Assembly: GCA_009602725.1 (NCBI GenBank)
Contig: WELB01000097.1
Span: 279,854 to 327,264 of the forward strand
Reading direction: 5' to 3'
From: Spirogloea muscicola
Taxonomy: Eukaryota; Streptophyta; Zygnematophyceae; Spirogloeales; Spirogloeaceae
DNA: 47,411 nt
In this document: in pieces, positions 32,191 through 45,244 of the stretch
Numbering within the stretch: the first letter of the stretch is position 1
Layout of the letters: each line of letters opens with the position of its first letter
The notes under the pieces: model-generated
Seen by the model: the letters and a program-made list of their open reading frames with translations, nothing else
The model's database searches: none
Told to the model about the DNA's origin: nothing
Position numbers and translations under genes: made by a program

Positions 32191-33563
32191 GGTTGCCGCC
32201 GCCCGGCCGCCGCCGCCGCCACCGGCGATGGTGGCGGCGGCGGCGGCGGCGCGGTGGCGGCGNCGGCGGCGGGGCAGGGCCTCGCGTCAGCCCCGTCAGC
32301 TGACCTGGGCCGTCAACTGCCAGCCCGCCGCCGTAACTGTGCCCACTCCTCTGACTCTGTTCAAGCTGTGACCTGGCTTTCCTTATTGCTGCTTGATTCC
32401 ATGTGTGCTAGCTTCAGCGCTTTCCCTTGGCCCCCTTTGACCTTCGTTCAGTCTTTCCTCTGGGCTGGCCTCTCCCAGCCACCACCCTCTCATGGAAGCG
32501 TCTTCTCTTAGCCCTCTGCCGCCACTTCAAGGAAGAAAGACGCTTCCAGGAGAGGGCGGTGGCTGGGAGATGCCAGCCCAGAAAAGAGAAATAATGAAGT
32601 CCGAAGGGGCCAGGGAAGCGCTGAAGCACACACGGAAGCAGGTAGCTACCTAACACTCAGTGACCCCTACCAAGCAGCCGCAGGTCTTTCCCAGACATAC
32701 CACATCCTTGCGACAGTGCAAGGTCGCGGCATGCTTGAGCCTCAGTACAGACTGCTCCAACGCCTGCACCTTACGGCTTGTCAACCAATACCCGCCACTG
32801 GTCGCTAGCTGCTGCATGGCGACACTCGAAGAACGTCCCACCAGCTCTTCTCCCAGACGGTTCCTCGTTAAAGAGATTGTGGTACAATCTGGTTCAGCTC
32901 ACAGCCTTTCAACAGTCCCGTAAGGCTTTTGACAGCTTGCTGCATAGGCCCCCCAGGCTTGTCCAGCAGGCATTGGTTCCAGCAGCGTTACAGTAGGAAT
33001 TGCTGTCTCTTGCCCACTGAGCTTCTACGGACCCTATACCTACAGCCAGAGTCCCTCTGTTGGGCTTCAACAAGAAGGCCAGCTACTTTCGTGGTGAGCG
33101 CTCAGTAAGCTGGTGTCCTTCATTGTAGTATTCCACTCGCTTCACTAACTATATACCCTCAGCTATTTGCTGGCCTCCTTAGAGCTATTTACTCGGATCT
33201 CATTCTCAGATTTGGTCGACAGTATCTGCTTGGCACTCTAAGGCATTGTCTCATCGGCTGCGCTCTGATCACGTGCTCAGGACCCTTCTATGAGCCCCTC
33301 TCCTTGGCCTCGAGGATTACACTGTACGCAATCTGCATGTATATATTTTTGCTTACGGCCCCAAGCATAGCAGCACAGCATGGCTCAAAGAGGCGTCGGC
33401 GTATAAAGAAGACCAACACATTCTCGACAAGAAGCAATAGATGTCTTCATCAAATACTTGAGTTTCACAATTCATTTCAATGTAAGTCCTCAAATATGAT
33501 TACCAGGCCAACCACCGGCCTGTTCAGTTGTGTCGCGGGTGGAAAGATGGTATTCCACGAGTG
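32191..33563. other. intergenic between GCR1 and AAE14
   Basis: 32206-32276 is a triplet-rich leader. 32395-32640 is a foldback element. 32650-33563 shows no recognised gene; some frames contain WHSK- or WRHSK-type words, but no longer conserved block was found. Confidence 0.5.
32395..32640. repeat. foldback element with GGGCTGGC hairpin arms
   Basis: The left arm runs AGCGCTTTCCCTTGGCCCCC ... TCTGGGCTGGCCTCTCCCAGCC ... CATGGAAGCGTCTTCTCTT (about 32415-32508). The right arm carries the inverse, AAGACGCTTCCAGGAGAGGG ... GGCTGGGAGATGCCAGCCCAGA ... GGGGCCAGGGAAGCGCT (about 32536-32625). The loop is about 30 bases. The modules are those of the mobile-element 3' tails, here with no coding part, 200-450 bases upstream of GCR1. 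Confidence 0.8.
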
Positions 33564-36500
33564 TCACAATCGACTAGTTGTGAGTGCCTCCGGGCCAGCA
33601 AGAGCTCTCTGAATGAGCTGCCTCACTTCGTCTTTCTGGACCTTGCCAGTTGACGTGACAGGCATGCCGCGAGCATGACTGACCACCACGCGAGGGACCT
33701 TGTACCTGGCGCCAACGTCAACAACAGCAAATATTCAGGCCAAGACAGTGATTTAAGTTTGCATTTTGCTTGCAATTGACCACTAACGTGCCAATGACAT
33801 GTGAAGCTTATGCTTCACAATGTAGGCCAAGGAAGAAGACTGGATGGTCAATATCAGATAGGTACTACAGCAAAAGTACGAGAAGAAAAATGTAGCTTGG
33901 TAGACCTGGACATGCCAAGCGCCCGGCAGTGCTCTTGCAGGGCTGACAATGATAGCAGCCGCCTCTCGCCGTTGCCTCGAAGTGGCTGCAGGCCACCAGC
34001 TTCCTGGTCAGCATCTTTGACGCTCTTCGTCCAAGACTTATGGGTCTCGTGTAGCCCACCGAGCTGGGCGGCTGATCCGTTCCGCTCTTTGCAAGGACCG
34101 CGCCACTCCCATCCAGGAGCATGAACGATGACGGCAGCAGCAACCTCCCCCAGCCGCGGATCCGGCAAGCCAACGACGGCGGCAGCATTAACGCCGGGAT
34201 GCCTGAGGAGGGCAGCTTCCACCTGCGAGCACCACGTTGCGTCAGCCATTGTTGCACTAGGACCTGATCGTCAGCTCCACTTGCTGCAACATCAGCAGAT
34301 TCCATCATCTTTTTGTTTCACTTGAGTCTCTGTGGCATTCAACCTCGGAGGCGTAGACGTTCTCGCCGCCGGTCTTTATGACGTCCTTGCGACGACCCAG
34401 CAGCCACAGCTGGCCGGAGCCGTCTAGGGCCCCGATGTCCCCTGTCTGAAGCCACCCTCCATCCAGGAAAGCGGCTCGCGAATCATCTGGCCGGCCCCAG
34501 TACTCCGTCATGAGCAGCGGGCCCCTGACCAAGACCTCTCCGACTGTGCCAGGACTGTAAGCCGCTTCTTGGTCATCGGCATGGATGCGGATCTCAACAT
34601 GTGGTGCAGGTATGCCAACACAGTGGCCGCCGACACACGGGCTACATTCTGCTTCTGTTGCCTGCTCCCACCGATGAGGCCAGCTGGAAACCCCTTGCGG
34701 AGCAGCACGGACCTCCTGAAACGTGATGGACGAGCACGCTTCCGTCATCCCTGGAGATGCAGCAGGCACCTTGAGCTTTCTTGTTGCACCCCAACTGTGG
34801 GCCTCAGCACTGCTTCTTACTCCTAGTTAGAGTGAATCTAGTGCCAGTATTTGCGGGGGAAAATGCAGTAGTCCTGTCAAGCATATAGCAGAATTTCTTG
34901 TTGCACCAGGACAACACAGAGCGTGCGTTGCTACTGACCATAGGCGCAAAGTATCTGCGCAGCCGGGAAGAGGGCAAAAGCCTCTTTCTTCTGTTTCTTC
35001 GTCAAGCCTCCAGCACCCACCAGGACCTTTACCACGCTCTCCAAGCTCCGATGACCGCTGGCACAAGTAACACTAAGGGTCAAAAGTATCCATCTCAAAT
35101 ATCCATCTCAAAGCTTAGATGTACAGGTGTTAATGCTCTCAGCACCCAATCGTGTTTTAAACAGTGAAACCTATACAGGCTGTTGGTCACTAAAGCACAG
35201 CTGCCCTGAATCAGGGTTGCGGCTTCTGCATCATTTTGATGGCCAGCGCACCATTATCGACCATCTACTTGTAGATTGAATACAACGCCCAGCAACTTGA
35301 CCACTTACGCTAACGCCAAGTCTGTGAGCATCGTTGGAACAGCAATGAGTGCTGTGACGTGGTGCTCAAGAATGGCCTGTGTGGCTTGCGCTGGGTCAAA
35401 GCGCGGCAGGAAGACATGGCGCCCCCTTGCCATGACCATCGCCAACGCAGAAGAGATGCCGCCGATGTGGCACAGTGGCGTGATGTGCAGGTACATCTGC
35501 GTGCGCCACCGCCTGCACTCAGACTTGCATGGCTCAAAGCTCACTCACTTCCATTTGGCACAATGAACTAGCTACTACAAGTACTTGAGCACTATTGACC
35601 ATGTGTCCTGAGGCTTAGACCTCAACAACAAAGAGAATCCATAATTGCTTCACTTCAGAACCTAGGAGAAATCTTGAACGAACACCCCTTCAGCCCTGCT
35701 TATATGTATTTACTGCTGCCAATTTGGAGCTGCATTTCAGAGAACAGCATTGGCACGACATGCTTGGGAGCTAGCTGCTGCAAGCTTGTGGTAGCACTGC
35801 TGCAAGCTTGTGGTAGCACTGTCGGTGCTTTCAACGGAGTCAGCCCCTTACATCCTTGGAGGTGTATCCAATGGCTACCAGTTTGGCCATGGACTGGACC
35901 ACAAGCGCAGTGTGGCTGAGTGCTGCACCCTTTGGAGCACCCATTGTCCCTGCACAAAAACATTCCCACGATGCGTGCAGCAAGACGTTGACAATCACAT
36001 ATGCTGCAATGTGCCACTGGCCAACATTAATTGTTGAAGCTGCAGCATGGACAGCCCGGCAACCGCACCTGAGGTGAAGCAGATAAGCGCTGTGCCGTTT
36101 GGGGCACTTCGCAGGACTAGCTTACTTCCAGCCCCGGCCTTGCGTACGTCCTCCATGGCCACACCTGAGGAAAGTCAAGAGTGAGAACGGCCGCTCATGT
36201 CTACGTAGCCTCTTGCACCTGCAAGTATGAGCCCACAGCACGTCTCGGGTGGCATAGTGCTTTCATTTTGTGAGAGCAAGGGGGCTCACATGAGCACAGG
36301 TTGGGCTCCGCTGCACCATCGTCGAGGAGCACAGCCAGCCGCAGTGAGGGGCACGCGGTTGACAGCTTGGGCCACCAGTGCAAGTGGTGGCCGTCGACAG
36401 CGAGCACGGCAGCACCAACCTGACTCACGGCTGCTACAGCCTCCTCCAGGCTCTGCAAGAGATAAGTGTATGCTGGTACACAATTACATGACCAATTCGT

Positions 36501-37240
36501 GCATCACACCTAATACTAAAGCCCTACAGCACCCAGCAATCTGGGCTGTCCAGAGCTACCAACTTTGCCTGGAAATCAGGAAGTCAGGGTTGCAGATGCT
36601 CAGAATGATCTAACTGGTGACTGGAGCATTGAAACTTATTTCTCAAACGTCATCTGATTGTCCGCAGGGAGTGGTGCTGCAGACAAGGAACAGCTTGCAT
36701 CAATCTGAATGTGGGGCCAGGGAGATCACGTGCCAGGCGCAGGAGGGCGCACCCAGCGGTAGTTGAGGGGAGCGATGACAGCGCCGGCGCAGGGGACCGC
36801 CAGCAGCCAGTCCAGGTACCAGTCGCTGCGAGGACCGCCCGCATGCCAAGCAGGTAAGACGTTCCCGATCACGTTGTCCACTGTTGACGGCCCTGTTGCC
36901 AGCTTCTCTGCATCGGCCCCTCAGGTAAGTGCTGATTTGACAAATGTATTAGGATTCAGCACCCTCAATTCCAAACCCTCAAATCGGAAACCCTAAAACC
37001 TACATGCGTTTTAGGTGCTGGAGTTGGCAAAGTTCGCAATGCGCACCTGTTGAGGGCCACGATGGCGACGCGCTCGCCTGGCGCCAGGCCAAGCTCCGTG
37101 AGCCCTGCTGCCAACACTGTGACCTGCTCGACGACGTCGTGGCCGGTCCGCCTACGGCTGCCGCACACGGTCACGACCTCCGCCCTCTGCGAGCCCTGTG
37201 CCAGGCCGGCCAGCGCGTGCCCGATGTGGGCGCCCGCCAT
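33564..37240 (-). CDS. AAE14: o-succinylbenzoate-CoA ligase (AAE14 / MenE type), 10 exons, peroxisomal signal
   Basis: Exons from the 5' end: 37240-37047, 36825-36753, 36452-36290, 36164-36069, 35949-35852, 35496-35309, 35057-34939, 34750-34344, 34222-33906, 33705-33564. All junctions keep phase; 598 residues. The ATP-dependent ligase makes o-succinylbenzoyl-CoA for phylloquinone (vitamin K1), the photosystem I quinone. Landmarks: RRTGHDVVEQV, WYLDWLLAVPCAGAVIAPLN, ICFTSGTMGAPKGAALSH (AMP-binding loop, Met where Thr is usual), HITPLCHIGGISSALAM, AYGMTEACSSITF, GWLQTGDIGALDGSGQLWLL, KDVIKTGGENVYASEVEAAL and the catalytic-Lys motif TSTGKVQKDEVRQ. The C-terminus TTSRL-stop is a typical plant peroxisomal PTS1 signal. 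Exon 9 has about 25 extra residues (around HETHKSWTKSVKDADQEAGG) relative to Arabidopsis AAE14 as remembered. An upstream transit exon cannot be excluded. Confidence 0.95.
36955..37010 (-). repeat. telomere-like tract in AAE14 intron 1
   Basis: On the sense (minus) strand it reads TTTTAGGGTTTCCGATTTGA then GGGTTTGGAATTGAGGG. The tract lies in the first intron, about 40 bases after the donor at 37047/37046, with the G-rich strand sense. Confidence 0.85.
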
Positions 37241-37309
37241 GGCCGCCTTGGGCGGACCAGCACGGGACCGAGCCGAGGATGGCTCAGTAGCTGCATCCGT
37301 CGAGTAGCT

Positions 37310-37720
37310 GGCAACAAAGAACGTATCCGCCTCGCGCTGCGCAAGCTCGCGGCAGCTAGCTACTCTATAAAGCCTGGGGAGCTCGAGCAGCCAGCAGAAG
37401 CTGCCGAGACCGAGAGCCTCACGAGCATGAGAGCTGTCTTGTGTACACTCCTCTGGGTTCTCAGCCCTCGCCCCCTTGGAAGTATTGCAAGCTTGGGATA
37501 TGCTCGACGCGAGGGTATGCTTCCAGCTCAGATGGGCATGCCGGCAGCCTACTTGTCATTCTTGCGGCGTCGAGTGTCAGCTTGTCTGCAGCGCGCTCAG
37601 GCTCATGCGTTGCATCAGAAAGCTGGTCGAGCTTTAGCTAGTAGCTCAAGAGCTTGTCGATTGCCGTCCGGTATTCGGGCATCAGTTAGCGACCTCTATG
37701 TGCTGACTCGTGGTTACTGA
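37310..37720 (+). mobile_element. second-family element C-terminus, copy 1
   Basis: The plus frame ends in AAYLSFLRRRVSACLQRAQA, HALHQKAGRALASSSR and ISDLYVLTRGY-like (VSDLYVLTRGY) then a stop at 37720. It shares the terminal LTRGY and the RAGRALA-like segment with the main family but differs in the middle (FLRRRVSACLQRAQ instead of AQVYRMRLAVSLQRS). A diverged homologue lies about 520 bases downstream. It is inferred to be the 3' end of a related element that landed just 5' of AAE14, in the opposite orientation. Confidence 0.65.
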
Positions 37721-37959
37721 GCGGGTCAGCTTAGCAGCAGGTGACGTACATATGTCAATGTGCTTGCCTTAGTACTTGGCCACACAGGCCCTTCATCTCT
37801 TAATACACACTCCTTTTCCCTTCGGCCTTGGTCGATGTTGTTGTTACGGAGGCCTATTAAGGGCCAGCATCCACACACATCGCTGGCCACGCAGTGGGCA
37901 ATGCAGAACAAAGAAAGCTGCAGCACTACTGCGATTGCCCCCAATGCGATCAGCTCCTG

Positions 37960-38246
37960 CCAGCGGCAGTTGACATCCTTGGCTGCTTAGGTCCTCGGTT
38001 TCACACTCTCCTTCAGAGTATAGCCAATCTAGGCTACACACGACATGCAGATGTGTTCCCGGCTGAGATGGGCTTGCCAGCTGCATAGCTGTCGTACTTG
38101 CGACGACGAGTTTCGGCCTGTTTGCAGCGTGCTCAGGCTAATGCTTTGCACCAGAAAGCTCTAGTTGGTGGCAGAAGGGCTTCATATCTGCCATCTAGTA
38201 TTTAGGCATCAATTAGCGACCTTTATGTATTGACCCGTGGTTACTG
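37960..38246 (+). mobile_element. second-family element C-terminus, copy 2 (decayed)
   Basis: It repeats copy 1: FHTLLQSIANLGYTRHADVF, PAEMGLPAA then a stop codon, LRRRVSACLQRAQANALHQK, and SISDLYVLTRGY-stop at 38246. In-frame stops and lost residues show decay. The two copies are direct repeats separated by unique DNA. Confidence 0.65.
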
Positions 38247-38279
38247 AGCGGGTCAATCTGCTGTAGGTTATGTAGGTCT

Positions 38280-38765
38280 TCAATGTGCTTGCTTTTGTGC
38301 TTGGCCATTTGGCCTTCGTTTGTTTCAAATACACTTTTTGCTCTCGCGGTAGTCTCTTGCGTAGCTGTGTGGTTTTTGTTTTCTTTTCTTTGGCGCCTTT
38401 CGGCCCTTTGGACCCTGTCCATTCCTTTCGGGCTGGCCTTGCCCAGCCCATTGGGAGACCCACTTCTCTTTCCCAGCCCCTGCCCTCCGTGGGCAAGCAC
38501 GTTCTTTGGACCTTGTTCTTCTTTTTGGGCTGGCCTCTCACAGCCATTGCCGTAACTTGGAAGAGCTGTATCTTTTGGAGAGCCACTTTCTCTCCTCTTT
38601 GGGGCTGGCCACTCACCTATCAATTCTTTTCGTGGCCCCTTCGAACTTGGTCAGTCAATTTTCTGGGCTGGCCAACACAGCCAATCACAGTCATCGCCCC
38701 TTACTGGAAGAGTCCTCCTCTTTGTCGGGCTGACTTTTCGTATGTGGACCTTGCTTAGAATGTCT
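38280..38765 (+). repeat. hairpin-module array following second-family tail
   Basis: At least four modules follow in tandem, each with a CTTTTCGGCC...TTGGACC lead and an imperfect palindrome: GGGCTGGCCTTGCCCAGCCC (about 38430), GGGCTGGCCTCTCACAGCC (about 38528), GGGGCTGGCCACTCACC (about 38601) and GGGCTGGCCAACACAGCC (about 38662). Spacing is 70-100 bases. Confidence 0.7.
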
Positions 38766-39060
38766 TTCACTCGGGGCTCTTGAGTCCCCGTGGCTCGATC
38801 AGCTTGCCAAGCTTGCGCGGCGCCCTGTATCCAGCAGGCGAGGTGAGCAGGCTGACTTCGACGCCGATGGCTCGTTAGCCCAAGTCTACCGCACTCGGCC
38901 ATCCATTCCCCTTCAGCAGTCCATGGCACGCGCCTTTACACCTGCGTCCTGGCCGTGCTCGCTGCAGCCTCTGGCCTTCGTCAGGGGCATTAGTTTCCGG
39001 CAGCTAGTCTGTCGGATTTGGGGCTCCTCACTCGTTGAGTGCTTCATCCTACACCAGTTC
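38766..39060 (+). mobile_element. decayed main-family element tail, plus strand
   Basis: The plus strand gives ARLARRPVSSRRG-like, ADFDADGSLAQVYRTRPSI and a decayed RAGRARC...LAFVRG segment before DLGLLTR-like remnants. Frames are broken. Confidence 0.6.
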
Positions 39061-39064
39061 TGAG

Positions 39065-39600
39065 ACATCGTTTTTGGCCCCTTCATAGTTGAGGAAGGAG
39101 TGGCTCTCCCAATGGGGGCAAGGGCTGTGAAAAGCCAGCCCGAAAGGAATTGACAAAGGTTCGAAGGGGCCAACTGGCGGAGGGGCCTAAAAATCGCTAT
39201 GTCAGAACGGGTGTAGGATGGACCACTCAGTAGCTATGAGTGAGCCTTAAATCCGACAGACTAGCTGCCGGAAAAATTCCCCCGACGATAGCCAGAGGCT
39301 GCAGCGAGAGCACGGCCAGCACGCAGATGCAAATGTGGGCCAAGGACCGCTGGAGAGACTGACAGACGCATGCGATAGACCTGGGCCCACGAGTCAGCGT
39401 CGTTGAAGTCAGCTGGCTCACCTCGCCTGCGGGACACAGCGCGCCGCGCAAGCTTGGCCAGCAGGTCGAGCTACCCGAGAGCTTCGTGCACATGCACTGC
39501 CAGGGGTACGAACTCGTTCCCAGCCGACAGCCGAATGGTCATCGTTTTTGGCCGCCTTGCAGCGAACGGCTTTCACCGCAGCGTGGCCAGCCAGCGGGGC
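39065..39600 (-). mobile_element. decayed main-family element tail and hairpin, minus strand
   Basis: The minus strand carries GEVSQLTSTTLTRGP-like, SWAQVYRMRLSV and LSDLRLTHSY-stop at 39227, preceded by a LARRAVSRRRG-type block near 39440. 39105-39200 holds an inverted hairpin module (GGGCTGTGAAAAGCCAGCCC). It opposes the plus-strand copy at 38766-39060. Confidence 0.6.
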
Positions 39601-40015
39601 AGAAAGAAGAAGAAAGTGCTCGCCCATAGAGAAGAGGGGCTGGCAAAGCCAGCCCAATAAAAATGGACAATGTACAAAGCCAAAGAAAGCGAGAAGTGCG
39701 CGCCCATAGAGAAGAGAGGCTGGCAAAGCCAGCCCAAAAAAGAATGGACAATGTCCAAAGCCAAAGAAAGAGGAGCCGGAAAAAGGACTACACTAAAAAA
39801 CACTGCAGAACACAGAGACGATGCAGAGGGAAGCTCAGTACCCACGAGTGAGCAACATCAGGTCTGAGTAGCTCGCTGCAGGGAAAGAGGCACTCCGCTG
39901 AGACCCAGAGGCGGCGGCAGGAAGAAAGAGGTGCCGAAAAAGAACACTACAAAACACGAGACGATGCAGAGGGAGGCTCGGCTCAGTACCTGCGAGTGAG
40001 CAACATCAAGTCAGC
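39600..40015 (-). repeat. tandem duplicate of element 3' tail, minus strand
   Basis: Two tandem copies of the tail module (39605-39680 and 39690-39785) each hold GGCTGGCAAAGCCAGCCC next to GGACAATGT. They continue into CAGAGACGATGCAGAGGGAA and CCCACGAGTGAGCAACATCA (39815-39870), the same string as positions 15-60 of the window. A second partial copy starts near 39955. No coding is seen. Confidence 0.7.
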
Positions 40016-40345
40016 GAGAAAGCCCCGGATTGGAGCGGTCGATCAAATCAGTGGTGACCACATCAGCAATGATGCGCGCGCCACCTCCCGACGTGGAAGC
40101 CACCAAGTCGACGCGGCGCGTGTGTAGTCCGTCGGCCCTATCCTCAATGGGCGAGCCCTTCTTCTGGAGGATTGGCATGACAGAACTGTTAAGCATCACT
40201 GTGTATCCGGCCTCCTGGAAGACACAAGACGACGCCACGGGAAACTCAATAAGTTTCTTCCTGGAAGATGCCGAACATTGCATCCCGGAGGAGGTCGTGT
40301 GCAGCTGTACGTCCACCTCCAGTGGCGCAGCGGAGGACATGCGCC
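40016..40345 (-). mobile_element. decayed nuclease-like element fragment, minus strand
   Basis: The minus strand reads HTTSSGMQCSASSRKK (a frame variant of the HELLxDAM helix), SSVMPILQKKG, RRVDLVASTSGGGARIIADV and VTTDLIDRSNPG, then breaks off at 40016. The block resembles 15980-16330 more than the copies at 1-2700, so at least two subfamilies exist. Confidence 0.7.
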
Positions 40346-40740
40346 GCCAGCTCCGTCGACCGCTCCCCGCACTCGCAGTGCAGCACCCCCAGCAGACAGG
40401 GTGGGGGGCGACTCAGCAGACGATGGATGGCCGTGCGGTTTTGGCCCCTTCGAAGCTTGTTTTCATTCGGGCTGGCTACTCACAGCCCTTGCCCCATTGG
40501 GAGAGCCACTTCTTTCCACTGCCCTCTTGCTGTCGTTTTGAGGTGGCCTCTCACAGCCATTGCCGTAAATTTGAATTTCTGTCTCCTCCACCCCTTTCTT
40601 ACTTACTCATCTCACATGCTTCGAAGTTTGTTCAATCCTCTTGGGCTGGCCTCTCACTGCCGTCGCCTTACTTACTCTGGGAAGAGCTGTCTCTTGATTA
40701 TCCTACAAAGACACGCGTTGCGCATGAAATGAAAGGGAGG
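40346..40740 (+). repeat. hairpin-module array, plus strand
   Basis: Three modules: GGGCTGGCTACTCACAGCCC (about 40468-40487), a GGTGGCCTCTCACAGCC variant (about 40541) and GGGCTGGCCTCTCACTGCC (about 40640). The end (40702-40750) is the inverted copy of the short dispersed repeat seen at 3411 and 28638. Confidence 0.65.
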
Positions 40741-40749
40741 CCAATTCGA

Positions 40750-41110
40750 GCCGTACGGCGTGCTGTGTCCCGCCGCCAAGAACAGCAGAGCAAGCAGCCT
40801 GCCGTCGGGTCGCTTGCTTAAGTGTACAGGATGCGCCTTGCAATCTCCCTGCAGCGGTCCCTAGCATTTGCCGTCCACTTGCGTGCAGGTCGCGCCTTGG
40901 CTGCTGCCTCCCGGTTCTGACAGGACGACATCTTTCCGCCCTCTGGTTATGTTGATCTGCAATTAATGACTATAGATTACTGAGCGCCCATTCGCAGGAG
41001 TCATCAAGAGTAGTTTCATGCTTTTGCGCCTTTCGGCCTTTTCAGACCGTACACTCCTTTTGGGCTGGCCTCTCACAGCCATTGCTGTAAGCTGGAAGAG
41101 CCGTTTCGCT
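40750..41110 (+). mobile_element. decayed main-family tail plus hairpin module, plus strand
   Basis: 40755-40985 encodes, across frames, VRRAVSRRQEQQSKQPAVGS, LAxVYRMRLAISLQRS-like and LRAGRALAAASRF-like blocks. 40986-41110 is its tail, with GGGCTGGCCTCTCACAGCC near 41059. 41111-41440 then leads into PAT without a recognised gene. Confidence 0.65.
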
Positions 41111-41440
41111 TTCCAGGCCAAAGGCTTGCGTGTTGGTGCTCTGGCTCCTCAGCTTAGCTTGTCGGGTATGTAGTGCTCACTCGTGAGTACTTGAGACCCT
41201 TTAGACGACTTCTTGCCCCGTGACCCGGACCTAAGAAGCAAACAAAGCAAAAGGACAGCAAACGCACAATTTCGGCACTACTTACGGTAGCGTTGACCAG
41301 CGTCCTCTCTGTTGACCTGCGTGCAGGGCACTCTCTCACTGGCGTCCCCTGCACGTCAGCCTGGGCGATGGATGGCTGACGCTTGAGGCGCTGACGCCCC
41401 AAACCTGCCAAAGCCCGAGCCGCCGGGCCCGCCGCCGCAA

Positions 41441-44641
<3,201 letters not shown>

Positions 44642-45244
44642 GCCCTTGGGTGTATGCTGCTGATTACCAGCTGATCAAGTATCTGCCAGGCCTTGGTGCA
44701 CTGAGGGGGCTACAGAGCACTGTGGCACGTCCCAGCTGAGCGGAATTTAGGGGAAGGTAGAGGTTATGTGCATTCCAGGTTGAAGGTCGTGCAAGGAACC
44801 TCCACCAAGGATTGGAGGCAACTGTGAACATGACCGGGTGAGAGGGTTGAGTGTATGCATACATGTAGTGATGAAACTGATTCAGCTTTCCTGAGATGGC
44901 TCCTAGCGATGCTAGTTCCGTAGCATGCAGCCAGCAGCTGCTTATCATCAACCAAAGGCCTTGGTGGTGCAGCACTTGCGGGACCGTACAAAGTAGAGCT
45001 GGAATATGTAAGCTGATGTTTCCAGAAAGAGGGCTCCTAGTAAGTCACGCAAGCTTGAGGGTCAAGACCAACAATTGGTCATTCTTTGTGATTCTGAAAC
45101 AGTAAGAGCATTGTATGAACTGGGCTTGCTTGGAGCTTCATGGAGCAAATTTCATCGATTCGCTCTGTGAGCTCCACACGGTGTGTTACAGTTGCTTTTG
45201 GAAAAGCGTAGCAACCCTTGCGACAATCTGGAATCGTATGGCCG
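44642..45244. other. convergent intergenic region between PAT and ACR
   Basis: It holds the 3' flanks of two convergent genes. No ORF, repeat or RNA gene is recognised. It contains a GGGCTACAGAGCACTGTGG segment near 44707 with only weak palindromic character. Confidence 0.5.

Noticed and set aside
32840-33300. Possible tyrosine-recombinase remnant (WHSK/WRHSK words)
   Set aside because: Only isolated four- or five-residue words were seen, with no catalytic R-H-R-Y set and no longer block; too weak to annotate.
38280-41110. Regular palindromic modules resembling a CRISPR array
   Set aside because: Module lengths and sequences vary, there are no uniform repeats or spacers, no cas genes, and the genome is eukaryotic. 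They are mobile-element tails.
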